Origin: CAIXSE01 sp040769125
Lineage (GTDB): Bacteria > Actinomycetota > Thermoleophilia > UBA2241
Length of the DNA: 64,000 nucleotides
NCBI GenBank assembly: GCA_040769125.1
Contig: JAXGLO010000001.1
Location: 868,001 to 932,000, forward strand
Direction of reading: 5' to 3'
Shown here: positions 24,087-30,952 of the stretch, one piece after another
Layout: each line of letters starts with the position of its first letter
Position numbering within the stretch: position 1 is the stretch's first letter
The notes under the pieces: model-generated
What the model was told of the DNA's origin: nothing
The model's database searches: none
Seen by the model: the letters and a program-made list of their open reading frames with translations, nothing else
Made by a program: the position numbers and the translations under genes

Positions 24087-24869
24087 ATGCACAGGAGCTC
24101 GGCCACTCAGCGGCGGCGTACCAGGGTGCGCCCCCACCGGATCTTGCGCCGGCGTGTGACAGCGCTGGCCATTCTCGTGACCCTCATTGTCCTCGCGGTG
24201 TGGGCTGCTTACGCTATCCCGGGGCCCAAGCCGGGCAACGTCCCACAGACGGCCGCCGTGCCAGCGTGTGCGCTCAGTCCTGCTGGAGACCAGGATCTCG
24301 TGATCGCGCAGGTCGAAGGGCTGGATGTTCTGCTGCCGCTGGCCCGCGAGGTGACGACCGCGATCGCTTATCATCCAGTGGACAACACCGGCACGGTGTC
24401 CCTCGAGCCCGTCGGTAAGCGGCTGAGTGGCGGCGGCATCGGCCGGTCCCTGGCCGACATCTTCGCCGGCGGCGGCGGGGTGCAGTACTACATGATGGAT
24501 GGAGACGGCGAAGAGAGCTCTTCCGGCACCGCCGGCCTCGACGTCGGTGGCGTGCCCGGGTCGAATGTGGTCAGCCCCGTCGACGGCAAAGTGACGGCCG
24601 TCAAGCCGTACAGCATCCTGGGGCGCTGCCCCGATGTCGAGATCAACATCCAGCTGAGCGGCGACGCTTCCCTTCTGCTTGTGATCACGCACATCGGGAA
24701 GCCTGCTGTCGAGATCGGTGAGGTCGTGAAGGCGGGGCAGACCAGCCTCGGCACGTTGCGCGGCCTTCCGGGCTCCCTGGATCAGGCGCTCAGCTGCTAC
24801 ACATCGGACAACGGCGACCACGTCCAGATGGTGGTTCTCCGTGTTCCCGGCGACCCGGCGGAACTGTGA
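24087..24869 (+). CDS. membrane-anchored hypothetical with degenerate M23-like domain
   Basis: 260 residues: a basic N terminus (RRRTRVRPHRILRRR), one transmembrane helix (TALAILVTLIVLAVWAAYAI), then an extracellular part. Residues 175-240 (VSPVDGKVTAVKPYSILG ... LLLVITHIGKPAVEIGEVVKAGQTSLGTL) resemble the beta-hairpin core of LytM/M23 or biotinyl-lipoyl-like folds. The HxH zinc signature is not complete, so peptidase activity is doubtful. GGAGAGGC lies just before ATG 24087. Its stop overlaps the start of the phosphorylase gene. The function is unknown. Confidence 0.65.
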   Translation: MHRSSATQRRRTRVRPHRILRRRVTALAILVTLIVLAVWAAYAIPGPKPGNVPQTAAVPACALSPAGDQDLVIAQVEGLDVLLPLAREVTTAIAYHPVDNTGTVSLEPVGKRLSGGGIGRSLADIFAGGGGVQYYMMDGDGEESSSGTAGLDVGGVPGSNVVSPVDGKVTAVKPYSILGRCPDVEINIQLSGDASLLLVITHIGKPAVEIGEVVKAGQTSLGTLRGLPGSLDQALSCYTSDNGDHVQMVVLRVPGDPAEL

Positions 24870-25693
24870 CGGCGCCGGCCCCGATTCCAGCGGCCACACG
24901 CGCCGTCATCGGCGGGTCGGGATCGCTGGGCGCCGACTTCCCGGAGGGCCTTGGCCCGCGGGTCCGGGTGCTCGCGCGGGATCTCGTCTTCGAGACGCCC
25001 TGGGGCGAAAGCCCGCCGTTCATGCTGTTCGAGTACGGCGGGCAGCGGGTGCTGCATGTGAGGATGCACGGCTGGCGCGAGGGAGTGCCCCGAGGCCGCG
25101 CCTCGCGTCAGGTGTTCAGCGTGCTCCATCGGGCCGGCGTCAGACGTATTCTCTCCGACGCCGGCGTCGGTAGCCTCAATCATCTGCTCGATCCCGGCGA
25201 CCTCGTTGTGGCCGACGACTTCGTCGATCAGACGACCGACCGCGATCGCGAGGGCATGGTGGTTGGGGGGCATCTGCTCATTATGCGGGATCCTCTGTGC
25301 GCCAAGGGTCGGGCGGCTCTGGCGGCGGCAGCCCGCAAGGTCGCGCCCGAGCGGCGCCTGTTCACGCGCGGCACGTACGTCGTGACGGAGGGGCCGCGTT
25401 TCGAGACTCCGGCCGAGGTGCGCCACCTCCAGACTATGGGCGACATGGTCGGCCAGAGCCTCAGCCCGGAGGCTTGGCTCGCGCGCGACATCGGCGCCTG
25501 CTACGCAGGGATCCAGCTCATCGTCAACTACGGCGAAGGAGTGGTGAAGGAGTGGGAGCACGAGGTGCTTGCGCAGATCTTCCGTGAAGACGCCGGCATG
25601 ATGGGGAGGATTCTCCTCGAGGCGCTCGCGTTGCTTCCCGCCGTGGACGACTGTCGTTGCCGCGATCTGCGCAAGCGCACTCTGCTGCGATGA
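24866..25693 (+). CDS. MTAP/PNP-family nucleoside phosphorylase
   Basis: A 275-residue nucleoside phosphorylase-2 family protein, closest to 5'-methylthioadenosine phosphorylases. It has AVIGGSGSLGADFPE (phosphate loop), HGWREGVPRGRASRQ, SDAGVGSLNHLLDPGDLVVADDFVDQTT, GTYVVTEGPRFETPAEVR and VGQSLSPEAWLARDIGACYAGI. Adenine-specific enzymes then carry a paired-aspartate motif (TDYDCWKE in human MTAP); here the segment reads VNYGEGVVKEWEHE, so adenine specificity is doubtful and a 6-oxopurine substrate is possible. GTG 24866 overlaps the previous stop. It might supply the purine-removing step not otherwise seen in the mqn set, but that is speculation. Confidence 0.8.
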   Translation: MTAPAPIPAATRAVIGGSGSLGADFPEGLGPRVRVLARDLVFETPWGESPPFMLFEYGGQRVLHVRMHGWREGVPRGRASRQVFSVLHRAGVRRILSDAGVGSLNHLLDPGDLVVADDFVDQTTDRDREGMVVGGHLLIMRDPLCAKGRAALAAAARKVAPERRLFTRGTYVVTEGPRFETPAEVRHLQTMGDMVGQSLSPEAWLARDIGACYAGIQLIVNYGEGVVKEWEHEVLAQIFREDAGMMGRILLEALALLPAVDDCRCRDLRKRTLLR

Positions 25694-25736
25694 GCTTGGA
25701 GGGCGTCCTCGCTCGGCGTCGGCGAGCGATGCGTCT

Positions 25737-26654
25737 TCAGCTCAGCGCCCAGGCGGTCACCGAGATCGCATTGAAGACCATGTGCAGCGCGATGCACGGC
25801 CAGAGGCTGCTGGTGCGCTGATAGAGCCAGGCCAGTGCGAAGCCGAGGCCGAAGATCGGCACGAAGACGCTGAGCTGCGCGTGCGCGAGTGCGAACACGG
25901 TTGACGACGCCACCGCTCCCCAGCGCCATCCCCATGAGGTCGTAAAACCTCTGTACAGGAAGCCACGAAAGAAGATCTCCTCGAAGAGCGGCGCCATGAC
26001 GACGGCGACCAGAACGAACAGCGCGATACCAACCGTGCTGTGCGGGAACTCGCCCAGGATGTCTTGCGGCGGCGGATGCACCAAGAGATCGTGAACCACC
26101 GCTACGGCGTACACGCACGCGAGGCTCAGCGGGACCATCCAGAGGGCCGCCAGCGGAGCGCGGCGGAATCCCCAGTCTGCCAGGTGATTGCCGCTGAGGC
26201 GCAGTGAGAAACCCCATGCCACCGCAATCTGCCAGCCGTACGTGACGAGCGACCCGAGGGCGATGGCGATGGCGGAAACGACGCTTACCTCGTCCACGGA
26301 GGCGCCGTTTCCGCTTCGCATCGCCAGCAGGTACAGCACGAAGGTGGGGGCGAACGCGACGATCGCGCCGGCCGTGGCGTGGCGCCAGTCCCACCTACCG
26401 GGCAGGTCGCGCGGTCGCCTGCCTCGCCCATAGGTCGCTCCGGCGGTCGGGTATGGCGTCTCGCCGGAAGAAGGAGGGGCCAAGGGCCGCGCCTCTGGGA
26501 GGCGCCGCGACCGATCGTCGGCGACTCCCGCAAGGGTCGGTCCTGCCTTCGCCTGGGGAGGCGGTGGGATCGGCGGGGCCGTACCCTGGTCGGCGTTCGC
26601 GCCGTCTGAACCCGATCGCTCGCCCACTCGCGCCTCCCTTCGCACTGCCGCCAT
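25737..26654 (-). CDS. CPBP-family intramembrane metalloprotease
   Basis: A 305-residue membrane protein. The first 95 residues are polar, proline- and arginine-rich and probably disordered. About seven hydrophobic segments follow, with the CPBP/Abi motifs LFEEIFFRGFLYRGF (EExxxR), FALAHAQLSVFVPIFGLGFALAWLYQRTSSLWPCIALHMVFN (H, then HxxxN). These residues form the metal-dependent active site in Rce1-like proteases. ATG 26654 has no strong ribosome site, and the long tail suggests a later start is possible. It converges with the phosphorylase gene. The substrate is unknown. Confidence 0.87.
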   Translation of the reverse strand: MAAVRREARVGERSGSDGANADQGTAPPIPPPPQAKAGPTLAGVADDRSRRLPEARPLAPPSSGETPYPTAGATYGRGRRPRDLPGRWDWRHATAGAIVAFAPTFVLYLLAMRSGNGASVDEVSVVSAIAIALGSLVTYGWQIAVAWGFSLRLSGNHLADWGFRRAPLAALWMVPLSLACVYAVAVVHDLLVHPPPQDILGEFPHSTVGIALFVLVAVVMAPLFEEIFFRGFLYRGFTTSWGWRWGAVASSTVFALAHAQLSVFVPIFGLGFALAWLYQRTSSLWPCIALHMVFNAISVTAWALS

Positions 26655-27006
26655 GTCGCGCTGATTCGCCGTGCCTTATGTCGAGGGCCTGCGGCGAGCG
26701 GCTACAGGCCTCGCCTTCCGGAGTCACCCCCCGCCCTCTGTGCGGCAAGCGTACCAATTCTCCGGGTGCGCTTAAGCTCCGCACACCTCCGGGTTGCGGC
26801 GAGACAAACTCATGCTACAGCCGACCGGGGCTCGCCTGCGGAGTGCACAGGCGCTGATAGTTTGCCGCCCTGTTCCCGTCTGCTATACTGCGCGGCCGTG
26901 GTCGCTAGGGCGTGGCGGCCATGCGCCGAGGAGCGTCGCGGTCGCGTTGACCCTTGCGACGGGCGCTTGGTATCCTTACGTGCTTCTTTCCTGAAAGGAC
27001 TACGAC
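26655..27006. other. 352-bp intergenic region with the rpmG promoter
   Basis: This separates the leftward CPBP gene from the rightward rpmG operon. The right part contains the promoter at 26862-26889 and AAAGGA ahead of rpmG. The left part (26655-26860) shows no gene, no hairpin with a U tract and no recognisable regulatory RNA. Confidence 0.6.
26862..26889 (+). promoter_or_regulatory. promoter of rpmG-tRNA-Trp-secE-nusG
   Basis: TTGCCG at 26862-26867, 16-base spacer, TATACT at 26884-26889. The leader to rpmG is about 110 bases. It belongs to the TTGC/TATACT promoter set shared by the translation genes of this window. Confidence 0.7.
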
Positions 27007-27156
27007 GTGCGCCAACTCGTCACGCTCGCTTGCCAGGAGTGCAAGCGTCGCAACTACCACACGAACAAGAACAAGAAGAACGACCCGGACCGCATCGAGA
27101 TGAAGAAGTTCTGTCGCTGGTGCGGTACCCACACCGTGCACAAGGAGACGCGCTGA
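27007..27156 (+). CDS. rpmG: 50S ribosomal protein L33
   Basis: A 49-residue protein too short for most gene finders but unmistakable: MRQLVTLACQECKRRNYHTNKNKKN, with the paired cysteines CQEC and CRWC of the zinc-containing (C+) form. The start is GTG 27007 with AAAGGA 8 bases upstream. It is followed by tRNA-Trp and secE, a common arrangement in Gram-positive bacteria, and is probably cotranscribed with them. Confidence 0.95.
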   Translation: MRQLVTLACQECKRRNYHTNKNKKNDPDRIEMKKFCRWCGTHTVHKETR

Positions 27157-27177
27157 GCGTTCGTCCTTCGTGCGTCT

Positions 27178-27253
27178 AGGGCTGTAGCTCAATTGGTAGA
27201 GCACCGGTCTCCAAAACCGGGGGTCGGGGGTTCGAGTCCCTCCAGCCCTGCCA
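27178..27253 (+). tRNA. trnW: tRNA-Trp (anticodon CCA)
   Basis: All four stems fold. The acceptor AGGGCTG (27178-27184) pairs with CAGCCCT (27243-27249), the D stem is GCTC/GAGC, the anticodon stem CCGGT/ACCGG has loop CTCCAAA, and the T arm has loop TTCGAGT. Discriminator G is at 27250 and CCA is encoded at 27251-27253. Confidence 0.97.
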
Positions 27254-27273
27254 AAGTCATCTGGAGCGGTTGA

Positions 27274-27702
27274 GTGGCGAAGACTGCGAAAAACAGCAAG
27301 AGTGGGTCGGGCAGGAGCAGGGCCGGCGGCAAGGCCGTGGGCAGGGCTGGCGGCAAGGCCGCGCCGCGCCGCGCCGAAGGCAAGCCCGGGCGCGGCAAGA
27401 CTTCGGCCAAGGCTCAGCAGAAGGGCCGCGCCGAAGGCAAGCCCGGGCGCGGCAAGACTTCGGCCAAGGCTCAGCAGAAGGGCCGCGCCGGCAAGTCTAC
27501 CGAGAGGCGGGGCCTGCGGCGCTTCCTTCACGATGTTCGCATCGAGATGGGCAAGGTCGTATGGCCCACGCGCAAGGATCTCGCGCAATCCACGCTCGTC
27601 GTGCTCGTCGCCGTCGCCATTGCGACCGCTTATACTTACGGCCTCGATGTCGTCTTCGCGAAGGCCGTCGATCTTGTTTTCAAAGCCATCTTCTCAGGCT
27701 GA
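27274..27702 (+). CDS. secE: preprotein translocase subunit SecE with repetitive basic N-terminal tail
   Basis: 142 residues, about twice the core SecE length. The conserved part is C-terminal (about 80-142): RFLHDVRIEMGKVVWPTRKDLAQSTLVVLVAVAIATAYTYGLDVVF, an amphipathic helix plus one transmembrane helix that clamps SecY. Residues 1-78 are lysine-, arginine-, glycine- and alanine-rich, and include two exact 19-residue repeats encoded by a 57-bp tandem duplication. GTG 27274 has GGAG 8 bases upstream. nusG follows. Confidence 0.93.
   Translation: MAKTAKNSKSGSGRSRAGGKAVGRAGGKAAPRRAEGKPGRGKTSAKAQQKGRAEGKPGRGKTSAKAQQKGRAGKSTERRGLRRFLHDVRIEMGKVVWPTRKDLAQSTLVVLVAVAIATAYTYGLDVVFAKAVDLVFKAIFSG
27370..27483 (+). 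repeat. 57-bp perfect tandem repeat inside secE
   Basis: Bases 27370-27426 and 27427-27483 are identical at the nucleotide level, encoding two copies of a 19-residue unit that begins RAEGKPGRGK and ends AQQKG. Identity at silent positions points to a recent duplication. Confidence 0.95.
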
Positions 27703-27712
27703 TCGGGGCATC

Positions 27713-28237
27713 TTGTATAGCTGGTACGTGGTCAACACTTATTCGGGTCACGAGAACAAGGTGAAGGCTAATCTTGAGCATCGCCGTCAGTCGATGCAGC
27801 AGGAGGATCGCATTCACCAGATCGTCGTGCCCACCGAGCAGGTCGTCGAGACCAAAGACGGCGAGAAGGTTACGAGCGAGCGCCGCGTGTTCCCGGGCTA
27901 TGTGCTCGTGCAGATGGAGCTCACCGACGCCACCTGGTCCCTCGTCAAGAACACCCCCGGGGTCACCGGTTTCGTCGGAGCGCAGAACAAGCCCGTCGCC
28001 CTGTCCCGCGCCGAGGTAGACCGTATCATGCACACGGCGTCCGTTGAGCGTCCCAAGCAGAAGGCGGAGTTCAGCGTCGGCGAAGACGTGCGCGTCACGT
28101 CCGGGCCGCTCAGCGACTTCTCCGGTGAGGTCGTGGAGGTCAATCTCGACCAGAGCCGGCTCAAGGTCATGGTGTCGATCTTTGGCCGCGAGACGCCGGT
28201 CGAGCTCGCCTTCGACCAGGTGAAGAAAACGTCCTGA
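27713..28237 (+). CDS. nusG: transcription termination/antitermination factor NusG
   Basis: 174 residues, starting at TTG 27713 (MYSWYVVNTYSGHENKVKANLE) after GGGG at 27704-27707. The NGN domain includes RRVFPGYVLVQMELTDATWSLVKNTPGVTGFVGAQNKP and contacts RNA polymerase. The C-terminal KOW domain is FSVGEDVRVTSGPLSDFSGEVVEVNLDQSRLKVMVSIFGRETPVEL. The standard secE-nusG-rplK order is kept. Confidence 0.95.
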   Translation: MYSWYVVNTYSGHENKVKANLEHRRQSMQQEDRIHQIVVPTEQVVETKDGEKVTSERRVFPGYVLVQMELTDATWSLVKNTPGVTGFVGAQNKPVALSRAEVDRIMHTASVERPKQKAEFSVGEDVRVTSGPLSDFSGEVVEVNLDQSRLKVMVSIFGRETPVELAFDQVKKTS

Positions 28238-28259
28238 CGAGGAAGTAAGCGAGGCAGCA

Positions 28260-28685
28260 GTGGCCAAGAAGGTCCTCACCAAGATCAAGTTGCAGATCGC
28301 CGCGGGTGCGGCCAACCCGGCGCCGCCGGTCGGCCCGGCGCTCGGTCAGCACGGCGTGAACATCATGGAGTTCTGCAAGGCGTTTAACGCCCAGACGCAG
28401 GGCTCCGGCAGCACCATTGTGCCGGTCGAGATCACCGTGTACGAAGATCGCTCCTTTACGTTCGTGACCAAGACGCCTCCCGCGGCTGTGCTGCTGCGTG
28501 AGGCTCTCGGCCTCGATAAGGGCTCCGGCGAGCCGAACCGCAACAAGATTGGTACGGTAACCCGCGCTCAGGTGCGCGAGATCGCCGAGACCAAGATGCC
28601 CGATCTCAACGCCTCCGACGTCGACGCGGCGATCAGGATCATTGAGGGCACCGCGCGCAGCATGGGCGTGGAGGTCGCGGAGTAA
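28260..28685 (+). CDS. rplK: 50S ribosomal protein L11
   Basis: 141 residues, GTG start at 28260. AKKVLTKIKLQIAAGAANPAPPVGPALGQHGVNIMEFCKAFN is the proline-rich N-terminal switch region that binds thiostrepton-type drugs and contacts GTPase factors. The C-terminal rRNA-binding domain ends IIEGTARSMGVEV. It lies 22 bp after nusG. Confidence 0.96.
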   Translation: MAKKVLTKIKLQIAAGAANPAPPVGPALGQHGVNIMEFCKAFNAQTQGSGSTIVPVEITVYEDRSFTFVTKTPPAAVLLREALGLDKGSGEPNRNKIGTVTRAQVREIAETKMPDLNASDVDAAIRIIEGTARSMGVEVAE

Positions 28686-28767
28686 CAGCAAAGGGGGCCG
28701 GGCACTTCGCCCGGCCGCCGATGTGGGAGGCGACGAGGTCGCCGCTCGTACCACAGGAGGTATGCAC

Positions 28768-29475
28768 ATGGCCAAGCGAGGCCGCACGTATCAGGCAGCC
28801 GCCCGTTCCATCGACAGGACCCGGCTCTACACCCCGCTCGAAGGCATACGTCTTCTCAAGTCCCTGCCCGGCGCCAAGTTCGACGAGACGGTCGAGGTGC
28901 ACTTTCGTCTCGGCGTCGACGTCCGGCACGCCGACCAGATCGTGCGCGGTACGACCGTGCTGCCACACGGCACCGGCAAGGAGATCCGCGTCGCCGTGTT
29001 CGCCGAGGGCGATAAGGCGCGCGAGGCGCAGGAGGCCGGAGCCGACATCATCGGCAGCGAGGATCTCGCGAAGCGCGTCCAGGAAGGCTTCCTTGACTTC
29101 GACATCGCTATCGCCACGCCCGACATGATGGGTACGGTGGGAAAGCTCGGTCGGATCCTCGGGCCGCGTGGCCTCATGCCGAACCCCAAGTCCGGTACTG
29201 TCACCTTTGATGTGGGCAAGGCTGTGACCGATGCAAAGGGCGGCAAGGTGGAGTACCGCACCGACCGCTCCGGCATCGTGCACATGAGCATCGGCAGGAA
29301 GTCCTTCAGTGAGGAGATGCTCGTCGAGAACTACGGCGCCGTGCTCGACGAGGTCGTGCGCGCGAAGCCGGCGGCCGCGAAGGGCAAGTACATCAGGACC
29401 ATCAGGATCGCGGCGACGATGGGCCCGAGCATCTCGCTCGATCCGTCTGTCACGCGCGACCTCCTCGAGGGCTGA
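28768..29475 (+). CDS. rplA: 50S ribosomal protein L1
   Basis: 235 residues with the family core DETVEVHFRLGVDVRHADQIVRGTTVLPHGTGKE and GRILGPRGLMPNPKSGTVT. It forms the L1 stalk and in many bacteria represses its own operon. AGGAGG at 28755-28760 sits only one base from ATG 28762 and seven from ATG 28768, so the second (MAKRGRTYQ) is taken as the start. Confidence 0.96.
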   Translation: MAKRGRTYQAAARSIDRTRLYTPLEGIRLLKSLPGAKFDETVEVHFRLGVDVRHADQIVRGTTVLPHGTGKEIRVAVFAEGDKAREAQEAGADIIGSEDLAKRVQEGFLDFDIAIATPDMMGTVGKLGRILGPRGLMPNPKSGTVTFDVGKAVTDAKGGKVEYRTDRSGIVHMSIGRKSFSEEMLVENYGAVLDEVVRAKPAAAKGKYIRTIRIAATMGPSISLDPSVTRDLLEG

Positions 29476-29501
29476 TCGAGAGAGCAGCGTTTCCTCGGTG
29501 C

Positions 29502-29530
29502 TTGCGGCGGCACCGCGGGAGGGCTATACT
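29502..29530 (+). promoter_or_regulatory. promoter of rplJ-rplL
   Basis: TTGCGG at 29502-29507, exactly 17 bases, TATACT at 29525-29530. It starts a leader of roughly 150 bases that ends in the hairpin at 29641. Confidence 0.7.
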
Positions 29531-29640
29531 GCCGCTTCGCGGCGCTTCGGCGCTGCTGCCGATGACGGTCGGTGCTCTTTCGGGAGCAGAATGGGCCCGG
29601 TGCGGGTCCGCCTACCTGAGGTGAGTCGAGCCTGACACAG

Positions 29641-29671
29641 GCCCGCTTCCCCTCGGAAGCGGGCCTTTTGT
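29641..29671 (+). terminator. L10 leader attenuator: intrinsic terminator 27 bp before rplJ
   Basis: GCCCGCTTCC (29641-29650) and GGAAGCGGGC (29655-29664) form a perfect 10-bp stem with a CCTC loop, followed by CTTTTGTTT. A full terminator between the promoter at 29502 and rplJ fits the known rplJ leader class, in which free L10(L12)4 binds the leader and favours termination. The preceding leader (about 29537-29640) is GC-rich and structured and presumably holds the L10 site and an antiterminator. Confidence 0.7.
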
Positions 29672-29690
29672 TTGCGACTGAGAGGTCGAG

Positions 29691-30221
29691 ATGCTGAGAA
29701 ATGAAAAAGAAGCGGTGATCGCCGAGGTCGCTCAGTTGCTGCAGGACAGCGACAACCTGATCGTCAGCGATTACCGTGGTCTCACGATGGCGGAGATGGA
29801 GGAGCTGCGCGGCAAGCTGCGCGACAGCGGCTCAGTCTTCAGGGTTGTCAAGAATACTTTGGCAGGCATCGCTGCGGAGCGTGCCGGGCGAGAGCAGTTC
29901 AAGTCGCTGCTCAGCGGCCCCACTGCGGTGACGTTCTGCGGAGAGGATCTCGTGGGTGCGGCGAAGGCCTTGACCGAATTCGCCAGGAAGCACCCGCACG
30001 TCGTCGTCCGCGGCGGTATCCTCGAGTCAAGCGTCATTGACGCCGCCGGCGTCGACGCGATCGCCAACCTGCTGCCACGCGAGGTGCTCGTGGCGCAGCT
30101 GGTGGGCGCGATGGCGGCGCCGCTGACAGGCCTCGTCACCGTCCTCCAGGGCACGGTGAGCGGCTTCGTTCGTGCTCTCAATCAGGTGGCCGAGCAGCGT
30201 GCCGCCGCCGGCGAGGCTTGA
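29691..30221 (+). CDS. rplJ: 50S ribosomal protein L10
   Basis: 176 residues: NEKEAVIAEVAQLLQDSDNLIVSDYRGLTMAEMEELRGKLRDSG and RVVKNTLAGIAAERAG form the rRNA-binding domain; the C-terminal helix that carries L7/L12 dimers follows. ATG 29691 is preceded by GAGAGG. It is very likely autoregulated through the leader terminator just upstream. Confidence 0.96.
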   Translation: MLRNEKEAVIAEVAQLLQDSDNLIVSDYRGLTMAEMEELRGKLRDSGSVFRVVKNTLAGIAAERAGREQFKSLLSGPTAVTFCGEDLVGAAKALTEFARKHPHVVVRGGILESSVIDAAGVDAIANLLPREVLVAQLVGAMAAPLTGLVTVLQGTVSGFVRALNQVAEQRAAAGEA

Positions 30222-30283
30222 GGCCGCGCCGCACTCCATCCCGTCCGACAAGGTTTTCAAGCCCCACGTGAGGTGAATTGATA

Positions 30284-30673
30284 ATGGCAGACACTACCCT
30301 TACCAAGGACCAGCTCATAGAAGCCATCAAGGGCATGACCGTGCTCGAGCTCAGCGAGATGGTCAAGGCTCTCGAGGAAGAATTCGGCGTCAGCGCTGCC
30401 GCGCCCGTCGCCATGGCCGCTCCGGCGGCCAGCGCCGCTCCGGCGGAGGCCGAGGAGGAGAAGACTTCCTTCGACGTCGTCCTGGCCAGCTTCGGCGACC
30501 AGAAGATCCAGGTCATCAAGGTCGTGCGCGCTCTCACCGGTCTTGGTCTCAAGGAGGCCAAGGAGGTGGTCGAGGCTGCGCCGAAAGCAATCAAGGAAGG
30601 CGTCAGCAAGGACGAGGCCGAAGACGCCAAGAAGCAGCTTGAGGAGGTCGGTGCGAGCGTCGAGATCAAGTAG
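30284..30673 (+). CDS. rplL: 50S ribosomal protein L7/L12
   Basis: 129 residues: dimerisation helix (LTKDQLIEAIKGMTVLELSEMVKALEEEFGV), an alanine/proline hinge, and the factor-binding domain (KTSFDVVLASFGDQKIQVIKVVRALTGLGLKEAKEVVEAAPKAIKEGVSKDEAE). ATG 30284 has AGGTGA 8 bases upstream. A strong terminator follows. Confidence 0.97.
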   Translation: MADTTLTKDQLIEAIKGMTVLELSEMVKALEEEFGVSAAAPVAMAAPAASAAPAEAEEEKTSFDVVLASFGDQKIQVIKVVRALTGLGLKEAKEVVEAAPKAIKEGVSKDEAEDAKKQLEEVGASVEIK

Positions 30674-30697
30674 ATCTCGTCCTTCCAGCAGGGCTTC

Positions 30698-30739
30698 GGA
30701 CGGGCCGGGCGCCGCAAGGCTCCCGGCCCGTCCTTTTTT
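30698..30739 (+). terminator. intrinsic terminator after rplL
   Basis: GGACGGGCCGGG (30698-30709) pairs perfectly with CCCGGCCCGTCC (30722-30733), followed by TTTTTTG. It separates the rplJL unit from rpoBC, which has its own promoter. Confidence 0.9.
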
Positions 30740-30820
30740 GTGTGTAGGCCTGTGTCGCCGGGGCAACCCGCGGGTGCGCTGCACCCCCCGGCGGGCGTAC
30801 ACCGCGGCGCATTGTGATAC

Positions 30821-30849
30821 TTGCGTCGTAAGAATGTGCATGGTATACT
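30821..30849 (+). promoter_or_regulatory. promoter of rpoBC
   Basis: TTGCGT at 30821-30826, 17 bases, TATACT at 30844-30849. The leader is about 97 bases. Nothing else is seen between the rplL terminator and rpoB. Confidence 0.72.
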
Positions 30850-30952
30850 ACAAGGCCGTGCGTCATCTGCGACCATGCCGCCGCGACCATGTCGTTGTCC
30901 TGTGGTGTGGTGTGCTCTTCTTCCCAGTCCACGCTAGAAACAGGAGACTCGC

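Noticed and set aside
24600..24869. Active M23 zinc endopeptidase in the 24087 product
   Set aside because: Only one plausible histidine (ITHIGK) is seen; the HxH and upstream HxxxD ligands are not complete.
23196..24899. 567-codon antisense frame across the CAP-domain and membrane-protein genes
   Set aside because: It covers two well-supported genes, lacks family motifs and has antisense-type composition.
25737..26654. CPBP protein as a bacteriocin-immunity or phage-defence gene
   Set aside because: No bacteriocin, toxin or defence genes are adjacent; only the protease family can be supported.
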